Assembly (NCBI GenBank): GCA_003023535.1
Contig: PXSC01000026.1
Coordinates: 1-33,283 of the forward strand
Length of the DNA stretch: 33,283 bases
Direction: 5' to 3'
Source of the DNA: Halobacteriales archaeon QS_9_70_65
GTDB lineage: Archaea; Halobacteriota; Halobacteria; Halobacteriales; Haloarculaceae
Each line of letters begins with the position of its first letter. The first letter of the stretch is position 1. The translations under genes were made by a program, and so were the position numbers. The notes beneath the pieces were generated by a model that was given only the letters and a program-made list of their open reading frames with translations, was not told the DNA's origin and did not search any database. Positions 7,752 to 15,249 of this stretch are shown here, one piece after another.

Positions 7752-8804
7752 ATGACCGACGTAGCCGTCGTCGGCGCCTCGATGACGGAGTTCGGCCGGC
7801 GCGAGGCGTGGATTCGGGAGCTGCTCGTGGAGGCGGTCTCCAACGCCCTCGCGTCCGACCTCGGGGCGGTGCCGGCGTACACCCAGCGGATCGACCAGAC
7901 GTCGGCCTCCGGCGGGGCCGGCATCTACGCCGCCTGGCAGTCCGTCGCCAGCGGTGCCTCGGAGCTGACACTGCTGGTCGGCGGCGAGAAGATGACCCAC
8001 CGGACGACCGGCGAGTCGACGGACGTCATCGCCTCGCTCACCCACCCCGTCGAGTACAAACACGGCGTGACGCTGCCGTCGTTCGCCGGGTTGACGGCGC
8101 GACGCTACCTCGAGCGGTTCGATGCCCCCCGGGAGAGCCTCGCGCGGGTCGCCGTCAAGAACCACGCAAACGGCGCGCTGAACCCCCACGCGCAGTTCCA
8201 GGAGGAAATCGACGTCGAGACGGCGATGGAATCGCCGATGGTGGCCGACCCGCTGCGGCTCTACGACTTCTGTCCGGTGACCGACGGCGCCGCGGCGCTA
8301 CTGTTCTGTCCCGCCGACCGGGCCGCGGAGTACGCCGACGATTACGCCGTGATCACGGGCATCGCCGGGGCGACCGACACGCACGTCGTCCACGAGCGGG
8401 CGGAGCCGACGCGGATGGACGCCGTCGCCGACGCCGGCCGCGATGCCCTCCGCATGGCCGGCCACGACCCCGACGACGTCGACGTGGCCGAGCTTCACGA
8501 CATGTTCACCATCCTCGAGTTCCTCCAGATGGAGGCACTGGGGTTCGCGCCGGAGGGCGAGGCCTGGCGGGCGGTCGAGGCCGGCCGGACGGACCGCGAC
8601 GGGGAACTGCCGGTCAACACGTCCGGCGGGCTGAAGTCGAAGGGTCACCCGCTGGGGGCGACCGGCGTCGCCCAGGGCCACGAGATATACAGGCAGGTGA
8701 CCGACACGGCCGGCGAGCGGACCGTCGGCGCCGACGTCGGGCTGGCGTGCAACGTCGGCGGCTTCGGCAACTGCGTCACCGTCGCCGTCGTGGAGGGGCG
8801 GTGA
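7752..8804 (+). CDS. Thiolase-family protein, with an N-terminal internal loss
   Basis: 350 aa. Conserved blocks in order are VAVVGASMTEFGRR, QTSASGGAGIYAAWQSVA, GGEKMTHRTTGE, HPVEYKHGV, LYDFCPVTDGAAALLF, AELHDMFTILEF, NTSGGLKSKGHPLGATG and CNVGGFGNCVT, a typical archaeal SCP2-type thiolase involved in acyl-CoA condensation or cleavage. His in GHPLGATG and Cys in CNVGGFG are present. The usual nucleophilic Cys position reads Ser (QTSASGG). Recalled haloarchaeal homologues are near 388 aa and have about 38 further residues between RELL.EA and NALA.DLGA; here RELLVEA runs straight into VSNALASDLG, in frame, near 7836. The ATG of the next gene overlaps the stop (ATGA). The N-terminal thiolase fold is probably incomplete as written. 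Confidence 0.85.
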   Translation: MTDVAVVGASMTEFGRREAWIRELLVEAVSNALASDLGAVPAYTQRIDQTSASGGAGIYAAWQSVASGASELTLLVGGEKMTHRTTGESTDVIASLTHPVEYKHGVTLPSFAGLTARRYLERFDAPRESLARVAVKNHANGALNPHAQFQEEIDVETAMESPMVADPLRLYDFCPVTDGAAALLFCPADRAAEYADDYAVITGIAGATDTHVVHERAEPTRMDAVADAGRDALRMAGHDPDDVDVAELHDMFTILEFLQMEALGFAPEGEAWRAVEAGRTDRDGELPVNTSGGLKSKGHPLGATGVAQGHEIYRQVTDTAGERTVGADVGLACNVGGFGNCVTVAVVEGR

Positions 8805-9157
8805 TGGAGGCCTACCGCTACGCGGACGGCTCCGTCGGCTACCCGGGCCACCCGGCCGGGCCGGACGGCGGCGACCCCGTCGAGACGGTCGACCTGACCG
8901 ATTACACCGCCGAGGTGGTGACCTGGACGGTCTCCCACGCGACGCCGCCCGGCGTCCGGGAGCCGAACGCCCTCGCGATCGTCGAGTTCGACGTCGACGG
9001 GACCGGCGTCCGGGCGATCGGCCAGCTGACGACGGCCGACGTCGAGGTCGGCGACGAGGTGCGGCCGGTCCGCTGTGAGGAGCTGCGAGACCCGTCGGTC
9101 TGTCTCCGCGAGCGGGAGAGCCAGTCGTGGGACGGTTACCGGTTCGAGCCGGTCTGA
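8804..9157 (+). CDS. OB-fold (DUF35-type) partner of the thiolase
   Basis: 117 aa, starting at the ATG that overlaps the thiolase stop codon, so the two are translationally coupled. The chain has the DUF35 OB-fold pattern: YTAEVVTWTVSHATPPGVREPN, then ALAIVEFDVDGTGVRAIGQLT, VEVGDEVRPVRCEEL and a final YRFEPV. Members of this family sit next to archaeal thiolases and help channel acyl-CoA intermediates. The N-terminal zinc ribbon found in many members is absent; the first 35 residues have no CxxC pair. Confidence 0.8.
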   Translation: MEAYRYADGSVGYPGHPAGPDGGDPVETVDLTDYTAEVVTWTVSHATPPGVREPNALAIVEFDVDGTGVRAIGQLTTADVEVGDEVRPVRCEELRDPSVCLRERESQSWDGYRFEPV

Positions 9158-9166
9158 GGCGGCCGA

Positions 9167-9847
9167 TCAGCCGTCGTCGTCCGGCTCGTCGCCGTCGTCC
9201 GGGCCGCCGACCTGCCGCCGGATGGTCTCGAGTTCCTCGTCGACGTCGAGGTCGACGTCGTCCGACGGCTCCTCGTCCACCTCGCCGTCGTCCGACCCGC
9301 CGGGCCCGTCGACGTCGACCTCGACCGCCCCGGTCGTCTTTTCGTCCGACGCCGACTCTGTTTCCGCCTCCGCCAGCCGCTCGTCCACCTCCGAGCGGAG
9401 CTCGCGGGCTCGCGACAGCAGCCGCCGGACTTCCGGCTCGTCGGGCGTGCCGCCCTCGGCGGCCGTCTGCAGCTCCGCCAGCGCGTCGTCGAGCCGCCGG
9501 AGGGTCGCCCGGCTCGCGGCGGCCACGCCCTCGCGACCCCCGGCGCGGACGGCCTCCAGCCGGCCGCCGGCGTCGGCCAACTCCTCGGCCGCCTCGACCG
9601 GTCGGCCGTCGGCCACCCGCAGCGCGGCCGCCAGCAGCTCCAGCAGACGGACGTTCGCCTCGAGCAGCGAGATGAGCGCCGGGATGGTGTACCGCTCGGT
9701 GAACCGGAGGAGCTCTCCCGGCGACGGCGGTCGCGGCAACCCGAGCGGGCCGGTGCGGGCCGGCGGGTCGCGCAGCTCCGACCGTAGCTCCTCGAGCGTC
9801 GCCGTCAGCTCCCGGACGGACGCCTCGAAGTCGTCTCCGTCGTCCAT
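9167..9847 (-). CDS. Haloarchaeal hypothetical protein (DUF7547-like)
   Basis: 226 aa from the ATG at 9847; an ATG at 9856 would add three residues. The N-terminal part (FEASVRELTATLEELRSELR) is predicted coiled coil. A conserved-looking central part (PSPGELLRFTERYTIPALIS, then LEANVRLLELLAAALRVADG) is followed by long alanine/glutamate helices and an acidic disordered tail ending GDEPDDDG. I recall similar proteins as DUF7547, with low certainty. A TATA-like TTTATAAA (about 9899-9906) lies upstream, and the promoter region is shared with the divergent gene at 9935. No function is known to me. Confidence 0.7.
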   Translation of the reverse strand: MDDGDDFEASVRELTATLEELRSELRDPPARTGPLGLPRPPSPGELLRFTERYTIPALISLLEANVRLLELLAAALRVADGRPVEAAEELADAGGRLEAVRAGGREGVAAASRATLRRLDDALAELQTAAEGGTPDEPEVRRLLSRARELRSEVDERLAEAETESASDEKTTGAVEVDVDGPGGSDDGEVDEEPSDDVDLDVDEELETIRRQVGGPDDGDEPDDDG

Positions 9848-9934
9848 ACGGCGCATGTGTGGTCGAGGCTGATAACGATACGGAAGCCGCTCGGAACATT
9901 TATAAATGATCGGGTTTATTTTAGATCGAGGACA

Positions 9935-10537
9935 ATGGAATTCGAATCTGACTCACCCTCCGATGCCGGCGTCGTGCAGGGGCTCGCGGCGCTTCGGCGC
10001 GAGGGCGGGTCGGTGCTGGTCGTCGGCGCCGCGAGCGGCGCCCAGCACGACGTCTGCCGGCGTTTCATCGAAGGCGACGACGAGCGCATCTTCGTCGACA
10101 CCGACGGCCCCGTCCGCGACGACGAATCGGCCGACGAGGTCATCGAACGGCCGTTCACCACGCGGAGCGTGGCGACGTCCGACGCCTCCGACCCTACCCC
10201 GGGCGGAATCACGGCGCTCGCCGTCGACGTCGAGATGGCGACGCGTGACCACAGCGAGACGACCGAGACGCCGCGGATCTGCGTCGACTCGCTTCGACCG
10301 TTCGTCGACGGCACCGACATTCCGACGCTCGTCGCCGCGCTCCGGTCGGTCGGTACCGCCGCCGAAGAGGCCGGTGCGATCGCTCACTTCCACCTCCCCG
10401 CCGTGCCCGAGGCGGTTCCGGAGCCGCTGTTCGAGGCCGTCGACGCCGTCGTCGAGGTCCGGCGGCGCGGCGGCACCACCCACCAGCGGTGGCGCTTCCC
10501 CGGCCGGACCGAGACGACCGGCTGGGTCCGGGTTTAG
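9935..10537 (+). CDS. Haloarchaeal hypothetical protein (DUF7504-like, RecA/KaiC-type fold suspected)
   Basis: 200 aa from the ATG at 9935. GTTTATTTTAG (about 9914-9924) sits roughly 20 bp upstream as a promoter. The chain begins with GGSVLVVGAASGAQHDVCRR at the place where RecA-like proteins have Walker A, but without the GKT signature. RICVDSLRPFVDGTDIPTLV resembles the Walker-B-like strand and following helix. It ends in HQRWRFPGRTETTGWVRV. This matches my memory of DUF7504, a degenerate RecA-fold family often found near haloarchaeal signalling genes. ATP binding is doubtful. It is divergently transcribed from the DUF7547-like gene. Confidence 0.7.
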   Translation: MEFESDSPSDAGVVQGLAALRREGGSVLVVGAASGAQHDVCRRFIEGDDERIFVDTDGPVRDDESADEVIERPFTTRSVATSDASDPTPGGITALAVDVEMATRDHSETTETPRICVDSLRPFVDGTDIPTLVAALRSVGTAAEEAGAIAHFHLPAVPEAVPEPLFEAVDAVVEVRRRGGTTHQRWRFPGRTETTGWVRV

Positions 10538-10582
10538 GGCGACCAAAACCCTTTAGCCTCCCCGGCGTCGCCCGATCGGACG

Positions 10583-10651
10583 GTGTTTACGGAACCAGAT
10601 AACAACGACGGGTGGATCGCGACGGATCACACCGTCGACGTCGAACGATAA
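10583..10651 (+). CDS. Candidate 22-residue small protein
   Basis: A GTG at 10583 opens a 22-codon frame reading MFTEPDNNDGWIATDHTVDV and ending ER before TAA at 10649-10651. It is acidic like other haloarchaeal proteins. A good haloarchaeal promoter (ACCAAAACCCTTTAG, 10541-10555) stands upstream with no other gene to serve. The promoter spacing (about 32 bp) is slightly long. It converges on dpsA with an 11-bp gap. Coding status is uncertain; ribosome profiling or conservation would decide. Confidence 0.35.
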   Translation: MFTEPDNNDGWIATDHTVDVER

Positions 10652-10662
10652 AAAGCGGCCGC

Positions 10663-11114
10663 TCAGTTCGTCGCCGACTCGAGGACCAGCGTGTCGTCCT
10701 CGAGGTAGTGCTCGAGGTGGTGGGCGTGCTCCTCGAGGGTTTCGAGTTCGTCGCGGAGGATCTCCTCGGTGGTGTAATCGCCGAGTTCGGCGGCCAGCGC
10801 GACGTGATCGCGCATCGTTTCGATCATCGTCGCCATCATCTCCATGTCGTTGGCCAGCGAGGTCCGGATGTCGAGGACGTCGTGGCCCTCGTGCTCGACG
10901 GGAGCGTGCTCCTCGTAGGTCGAGCCGCCCGACAGCGGCACGCCACCGATGGCTTGGGCCCGCTCGGCGAACGCGTCGGCCGCGTACTCGACGTCCTCGG
11001 CGACCTCGCCGAGGTACTCGTGGAGCTGGAGGAACTCCGCGCCCTCGACGTTCGGAGAGCTTCGCTCTCTTCGACGCTACCGGCCTGACGACGGACGGAT
11101 TCTTGGGTGCTCAT
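10663..11114 (-). pseudogene. dpsA: DpsA-type ferritin gene with an out-of-frame internal loss
   Basis: The N-terminus MSTQESVRRQAGSVEESEAL (from 11114) and the C-terminal ~125 residues, from NVEGAEFLQLHEYLGEVAED to EHYLEDDTLVLESATN, clearly belong to haloarchaeal DpsA. They are in different frames. The join is near 11052, where CTCTCCG runs directly into AACGTCGAG. Compared with the Halobacterium protein as I remember it, about 32 residues are missing, including the LYHQLKKHHW helix that supplies the ferroxidase histidine. Intact DpsA is a dodecameric iron-storing, DNA-protecting ferritin. As written no functional protein is made. A perfect hairpin GAGAGC-TTC-GCTCTC (11055-11069) abuts the join. 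Assembly error is possible. Confidence 0.85.
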
Positions 11115-11311
11115 ACGGGTGCTATTTGTTCCTGGATTAACTTAAACCTTCTCGCCTGGATAAACACTTTTTACCTTCGCCCAAATATATTTTGTCTGTC
11201 GTCGAACCGGGCGCCGTCTTCGCCGACGCCGCGGTTCGGTCGAACGGGGCCGAAACGTCGTTTTTCCTGCGTGCGGTTCGTACGCTCGCGACCGTTCATA
11301 AGCGCTTTTAT

Positions 11312-11350
11312 GCCCCGCTGCAGTACGGGCGTGTACAGCCTGTGCGGGGC
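11312..11350 (+). promoter_or_regulatory. Hairpin in the long upstream region of L7Ae
   Basis: GCCCCGC (11312-11318) and GCGGGGC (11344-11350) are perfectly complementary, followed by TGTGATGC, which resembles a C-box half of a kink-turn. The AT-rich box CGCTTTTATG (11303-11312) lies just before. The 368-bp gap 11115-11482 has no other recognisable feature apart from the dpsA promoter side. Archaeal L7Ae binds kink-turns and can regulate its own mRNA, so this is a candidate control region. However, the transcription start might fall inside the hairpin, which would make it DNA-level only. Confidence 0.3.
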
Positions 11351-11482
11351 TGTGATGCTCCTAGCCGGACAGGGACGAACGCGCCCGTCCGGGGTGCGAG
11401 AACCGCGTCGACCGCCCGGTCGGCGAACTGGTTCGACGGCGGGGGAGCGCGAGCCCGCGCGCGGGAGGAGCGACTACAACAA

Positions 11483-11845
11483 ATGTCAGTATACGTAGAC
11501 TTCGACGTGCCGGCCGACCTCGAGGACGACGCCATCGAGGCGCTCAAGGTCGCCCGAGACACGGGAACGGTGAAGAAGGGGACCAACGAGACGACGAAGG
11601 CCGTCGAGCGCGGCAACGCCGAGCTGGTGTACGTCGCCGAGGACGTCAGCCCCGAGGAGGTCGTCATGCACCTCCCGGAGATCGCCGACGAGAAGGAGAC
11701 GCCGTACGTCTTCGTCGAAACACAGGACGACGTCGGCCACGCCGCCGGTCTCGAGGTCGGCAGCGCCGCCGCGGCCGTCGTCGACGCCGGCGAGGCCCAG
11801 GACGACGTCGACGACATCGCCGAGAAAGTCGAGGAGCTCCGGTAG
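11483..11845 (+). CDS. rpl7ae: 50S ribosomal protein L7Ae
   Basis: 120 aa from the ATG at 11483. The [21 protein letters not shown] block is the kink-turn-binding signature of the L7Ae/L30e family, followed by [20 protein letters not shown] and the acidic C-terminal helix. Besides the large ribosomal subunit, archaeal L7Ae is the core protein of box C/D and H/ACA RNPs and of RNase P. First gene of the conserved L7Ae-S28e-L24e-Ndk operon; 7 bp to the next gene. Length is standard. The same frame is open further upstream but that part is not protein-like. Confidence 0.97.
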   Translation: MSVYVDFDVPADLEDDAIEALKVARDTGTVKKGTNETTKAVERGNAELVYVAEDVSPEEVVMHLPEIADEKETPYVFVETQDDVGHAAGLEVGSAAAAVVDAGEAQDDVDDIAEKVEELR

Positions 11846-11852
11846 GTGAATC

Positions 11853-12077
11853 ATGAGTGCTGAGGAAAACGGGGGCGGCGCGACCCCTGCAGAAGTGATC
11901 GAGGTCGTCGGCAAGACCGGCATGCACGGCGAGGCCATGCAGGTCAAGTGCCGAATCAAGGAGGGCGAAAACCAGGGCCGCATCATCGCCAGGAACGTCC
12001 TCGGGCCGGTGCGGGTCGGCGACGTCCTCCAGCTCCGCGAGACCGCCCGCGAGGCGGACGCCATCGGAGGGCAGTGA
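11853..12077 (+). CDS. rps28e: 30S ribosomal protein S28e
   Basis: 74 aa. [20 protein letters not shown] followed by [20 protein letters not shown] and the RETAREAD end are diagnostic for S28e, a small OB-fold protein of the small subunit near the mRNA exit. The length is normal. It starts 7 bp after L7Ae and ends 2 bp before L24e, consistent with one polycistronic mRNA. Confidence 0.97.
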   Translation: MSAEENGGGATPAEVIEVVGKTGMHGEAMQVKCRIKEGENQGRIIARNVLGPVRVGDVLQLRETAREADAIGGQ

Positions 12078-12079
12078 CC

Positions 12080-12490
12080 ATGCCGCAGACGAACGCCTGT
12101 GACTACTGCGGCGCCGACGTCGAGCCCGGCACCGGGACGATGTTCGTCGCCGTCGACGGCACCGTCACCCACTACTGTTCGGCCAAGTGCGAGAAGAACG
12201 CCGACCTGAACCGCGAACCCCGGGACCTCGAGTGGACCGAGGCGGGCGCCGGCGCTCCGGCCGCCGAGACGGCCGAGGCCGACCCCGAGCCGACCGAGGA
12301 GCCGGAACCGGAACCGGAGCCGGCCGACGAGGCCGACCCCGAGACGCCCGACCTCGACGCCGCCGAGGACGAGACGGGCGCCGAAGAGACAAGGGAGGCC
12401 GACGAGAGCGATGCCGACGCGGCCGACGCGGCCGGCGAGGCCGACGAGAGTGGTGACGACGAGCCCGAGGACGAGGAGGTCGAGGCCTGA
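12080..12490 (+). CDS. rpl24e: 50S ribosomal protein L24e with a long acidic C-terminal tail
   Basis: 136 aa from the ATG at 12080. Residues 1-55 are a complete L24e zinc-ribbon domain: [13 protein letters not shown], then [20 protein letters not shown] with the four zinc-ligand cysteines and the usual WTEA end. About 75 further residues follow, nearly all Ala, Glu, Asp and Pro ([16 protein letters not shown] and similar), with no predicted fold. L24e proteins normally stop soon after the WTEA region, so the tail doubles the protein. The stop overlaps the start of ndk (TGATG), so translation is probably coupled. The tail may be a haloadaptive disordered extension; its function is unknown. Confidence 0.95.
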   Translation: MPQTNACDYCGADVEPGTGTMFVAVDGTVTHYCSAKCEKNADLNREPRDLEWTEAGAGAPAAETAEADPEPTEEPEPEPEPADEADPETPDLDAAEDETGAEETREADESDADAADAAGEADESGDDEPEDEEVEA

Positions 12491-12951
12491 TGGCCGACGC
12501 CGAGCGGACCTTCGTGATGGTCAAACCCGACGGCGTCCAGCGCGGGCTCGTCGGCGAAATCGTCTCTCGATTCGAGGACCGCGGACTGAAGCTCGTCGCC
12601 GGGAAGTTCGTCCGGATCGACGACGAGCTCGCCCGCGAGCACTACGCCGAGCACGTCGACGAGCCGTTCTTCGACGACCTGCGATCGTTCATCACCTCGG
12701 GACCCGTCTTCGCGATGGTCTGGGAGGGCCAGGACGCGGTTGCGCAGGTCCGGACGATGATGGGCGAGACCGACCCCGCCGAGTCGCCGCCGGGCACCGT
12801 CCGCGGCGACCTGGGGCTCGACCTCGGCCGGAACGTCATCCACGGCTCCGACACCGAGCCCGGTTCCGCCGAGCGTGAAATCGAGTTGTTCTTCGACGAC
12901 GACGAACTGCTCGACTACGAGCGGATCGACGAGCGCTGGCTGTACGAATAA
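12490..12951 (+). CDS. ndk: Nucleoside diphosphate kinase
   Basis: 153 aa, complete. [20 protein letters not shown] gives the substrate-binding lysine, and [19 protein letters not shown] contains the phospho-accepting histidine (NVIHGSD). NDK moves the gamma-phosphate between nucleoside triphosphates and diphosphates in a ping-pong reaction and usually forms hexamers. It is the last gene of the ribosomal protein operon; its ATG overlaps the L24e stop codon. A T-run and a strong hairpin follow the gene. Confidence 0.97.
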   Translation: MADAERTFVMVKPDGVQRGLVGEIVSRFEDRGLKLVAGKFVRIDDELAREHYAEHVDEPFFDDLRSFITSGPVFAMVWEGQDAVAQVRTMMGETDPAESPPGTVRGDLGLDLGRNVIHGSDTEPGSAEREIELFFDDDELLDYERIDERWLYE

Positions 12952-12963
12952 CCACTTTTTACG

Positions 12964-12990
12964 CGGCCGCTCGCCGAGGGCGAGCGGCCG
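12964..12990 (+). terminator. Hairpin after ndk, probable terminator region
   Basis: CGGCCGCTCGCC-gag-GGCGAGCGGCCG is a perfect 12-bp inverted repeat with a 3-nt loop, 12 bp after the ndk stop. A T-run (CTTTTT, 12954-12959) lies between the stop and the hairpin and GCAAAAACG follows it. Archaeal termination mostly needs only the T-run; the hairpin may stabilise the 3' end or be one of the palindromes that fill this intergenic region. Confidence 0.5.
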
Positions 12991-13328
12991 GCAAAAACGT
13001 GGGGAAAATATGCGCGAGCGCCTCCAGCCGCGGCGCCTCCGGCGCCGCGTTAGTCGACGCTCGCTACGGCGCCTCGCTCGTCTCACGGCTCACTTCGTTC
13101 ACCGTTCGACCGCTTCGAGACGCTCGCTCCGCTCGCGTCTCGCTACCGCTCGTCGCCGCGAACCGCCTCGGGGGCGACCTGACGGACGCCCCCTCGGCGG
13201 ATGCCGCAACTGAAGCTCGTCCCGACGGCAACAGCGAGAATCGGCCGGTCGGTCGAACGTGCGTACGGTACGGATGGTTCAGTATGATTCAGTGTGGAAT
13301 GAACCGCGACCACTTCGAAAGCTCTCGG
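12991..13328. other. Gene-free, palindrome-rich intergenic DNA
   Basis: No coding frame is credible here. Several inverted repeats are visible: GGCGCCTCCGGCGCC near 13035 and CGAGACGC/GCGTCTCG at 13116-13123 and 13135-13142. Repeated CGCT/GCTCG runs fill the space between. The sequence then becomes unstructured until the paired elements at 13312-13569. Such palindromes are typical of haloarchaeal intergenic repeats rather than of genes. Confidence 0.5.
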
Positions 13329-13346
13329 CCGTTCAGTCCGCCAGGG
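13312..13346 (-). repeat. Minimal copy of the structured element family
   Basis: Read on the minus strand, CCCTGGCGGACTGAACGG (13346-13329) is followed at once by CCGAGAGCTTTCGAAG. These are the fixed 5' and 3' blocks of the element family (full copies at 13369, 20331 and 25384) with the whole internal stem region missing. The first 18 bp form a perfect inverted repeat with 13369-13386, so this copy and the next are head to head with a 22-bp spacer. Confidence 0.6.
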
Positions 13347-13368
13347 ACGGCCGGTGGACCAGTCCGCG

Positions 13369-13569
13369 CCCTGGCGGACTGAACGGGCGAGCGGCGCTCG
13401 GCGGTGCCCCGACCCCGCAAGCAGCGAGGGAGCCGACGGCTCCCTCGGGCAGTCGGCGCCGTGCGCCGACGACCGCGAGGGACCAGAGGTCCCTCGGCAG
13501 CGGCGACCGAAGGGAGCCGACCGACTTCCGGTGGTCGCGGCGCCCCGAGCGCCGCGAGGGCTTTCGAGG
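13369..13569 (+). ncRNA. Structured element, copy 1 (putative RNA or hairpin mobile element)
   Basis: A 201-nt intergenic block that starts CCCTGGCGGACTGAACGGGC and ends CGCGAGGGCTTTCGAGG. Immediately inside the ends, GCGGCGCTCGG (13391-13401) pairs perfectly with CCGAGCGCCGC (13545-13555). Inside lies the conserved CCGCAAGCAGCGAGGGAGCC followed by a 10-bp hairpin (13425-13434 with 13438-13447), then further short palindromes near 13460-13500. The same ends and the same AAGCAGCGAGG-type internal block recur in copy 3; copy 2 has the ends and CGTAAGCA. Strand is assigned from the shared end order; transcription is not shown. No open frame is conserved between copies, so it is probably non-coding. 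Confidence 0.5.
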
Positions 13570-13723
13570 TCTGTACGTCGAGTCAAGCGTTCACTCGTGC
13601 GTTTGTTCCATACACTCCTTACATCAACTGGTCTAACAATTGGAGACCTGCATCCGCCAAAGGGGGGCGTCCGATGGGTGGCAGGCCGCAGGCCGCGCCG
13701 GAGCGTACAAAAAGCGGGTGTCG

Positions 13724-13791
13724 GTCGATATCCACCTCACCGGCGTTGACCAACCGCCCGACCCCCCGTCGGCCAGTTCCGCAAGTTCGTA
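13724..13791 (-). pseudogene. Possible remnant of a MetE-like gene
   Basis: 13724-13750 matches the end of the MetE-like gene at 14334-14360 (22 of 27 bases), and 13773-13791 matches 14855-14873 in the same gene (16 of 19). Both are in the same order and orientation, with about 500 bp between the matching blocks reduced to 22 bp. It looks like a deleted duplicate of the neighbouring gene. The short match lengths leave room for chance in this high-GC DNA. Confidence 0.35.
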
Positions 13792-13811
13792 GGTCGGCAG
13801 CGTCGCCGGTC

Positions 13812-14240
13812 TCACGCGCCCGAAACGAGGTAGACGGCGAGGACGGCGAAGAGGATGCCGAGGGCCTTCCGCGCGGTGAACTCCTCGCCCAGCGCGAGGA
13901 CCCCGATCATCGAGGAAAACACGAGGAACATCGCGAAGACCGGCGTGACGACGCTCACCGGCCCGAGCGACAGCGACCGGTACAGCGCGAGGATGCCGAC
14001 GCCGAGGAAGGCGCCCGCCGCGAGCACGTACCGCAGCTTCGGCGAGGACAGGTGAGTGACGACGTTCTGGTCGGTGTAGGCCAGCACGCCGAACGTCATC
14101 ACGACGAGCAGGCCGTTGGAGACGACGACGGCGATGTCGCTCGGGACCGCGTCCGGGCCCGTCGTCGCGACGCGCATCAGCGGCGAGACGAGGGCGTACG
14201 ACCCCATCGCGAGAAGCGCATACGGCAGATATCCGTTCAT
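13812..14240 (-). CDS. Small EamA/DMT-type membrane protein
   Basis: 142 aa with four to five hydrophobic helices. The pattern [20 protein letters not shown], then [56 protein letters not shown] and [17 protein letters not shown] matches a single EamA repeat, half the size of the usual ten-helix drug/metabolite transporters. Such half-size members work as dimers, like small multidrug transporters. The substrate cannot be predicted. The stop (TGA) is near 13812 and the promoter side faces the metE pair. The length is normal for this short archaeal subgroup. Confidence 0.78.
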   Translation of the reverse strand: MNGYLPYALLAMGSYALVSPLMRVATTGPDAVPSDIAVVVSNGLLVVMTFGVLAYTDQNVVTHLSSPKLRYVLAAGAFLGVGILALYRSLSLGPVSVVTPVFAMFLVFSSMIGVLALGEEFTARKALGILFAVLAVYLVSGA

Positions 14241-14330
14241 GCAGGCGCTTCGTCCGGTGCGGACAAGTGTCTGCCGACCTACGCCTCCGGCCCCGGAAGA
14301 GGGGGTACCACGGCGCGGCGGCCGGGTCGG

Positions 14331-15249
14331 TCAGTCGACGTCCACCTCGCCGGCGTCGAGTTCGGCCTCGACCTCGCGGGCGGCCCGGACCATGTTTTCC
14401 ATCTTGCCGTAGGCGATTTCGCGGGGCAGGAGCTTCAGCCCGCAGTCCGGTGAGACGGTCAGTTGCTCTGGCGGCACCACCTCGAAGCCCTTCCTGATGT
14501 TCGCCTTGATCTGCTCGACGGGCTCGACCTCGGCGGTGTGGGCGTCGACGACACCTAATGCGAGGTCGGCCGTGAACTCGTGGTCGGTGAACACGTCCAG
14601 CTGCTCGTACTGGCCGTTGCAGAGCTCGAGGTCGAATTCGTCGACGGGGTACTCGAGAATTTCGGGGTAGATGCGGAAGTAGTCGCCGTAGCAGACGTGG
14701 AGACCGACGCGGATGTCCGCCGGCACATCGTCGACGATACGGTTGAGACACTCCCCGACGATGGTGTGGTCGCCCGGCGTCGTCGCCAGCGCCGGCTCGT
14801 CGATCTGGATGTACGTCGCGCCGGCGTCGACCAGCCGCACGATCTCCTCGTTGACCAGCTCCGCCAGCTCGTAGCCACTCCTCGCCGTAGGACACCTCCT
14901 CGACGACGGAGGGCTTGTCGAAGTAGTTGTGGCCCCACACCTTCACGGGGCCGTTGAACTCGTAGCCGTCGATGCGGGCGGCGAAGTACTCGACCATCTC
15001 GTTGCGGCGCATCTCGCCGTCGACGACGACGTCCAGGCCGGCTCGGACGTGCTCGTCGGTGACGAGGCGGGCCGCGTCGTCCATCGCCTCCGCCAGCCGG
15101 TCGTCGTCGAAGTCGTGGTCGCCGTCCTCGGCGAGCTCCTTGGCGCGGTTGAGCCACGTCGGCTTCGGGTAGGAGCCGACGACCGTCGTCATCAGGAAGT
15201 GGTCGTTGTCGTGGTCCGGCGGCCGGAACCGCTCGCGGCCCTCGGTCAT
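14331..15249 (-). pseudogene. MetE-like methionine synthase (catalytic member), frame-broken
   Basis: The 5' part ([20 protein letters not shown] to [15 protein letters not shown], from 15249) and the 3' part ([20 protein letters not shown] to [11 protein letters not shown]) are in different frames. They join near 14875 with about 38-40 residues missing relative to recalled homologues, including the usual KVPITGPYTLASW-type segment. The zinc-ligand pattern of cobalamin-independent methionine synthase is present: His-Val-Cys in GLHVCYGDY and the distal Cys in [10 protein letters not shown]. The start overlaps the stop of the upstream MetE-like gene (ATGA). The intact protein would methylate homocysteine. 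As written it is not translatable end to end; assembly error is possible. Confidence 0.85.

Noticed and set aside
11192..11482. Upstream extension of the L7Ae frame
   Set aside because: The 97 extra residues are not protein-like and L7Ae has its normal length from the ATG at 11483.
13404..14453. Long plus-strand frame across element copy 1 and the EamA gene
   Set aside because: It reads through palindromic non-coding DNA and then antisense to a recognised membrane protein.
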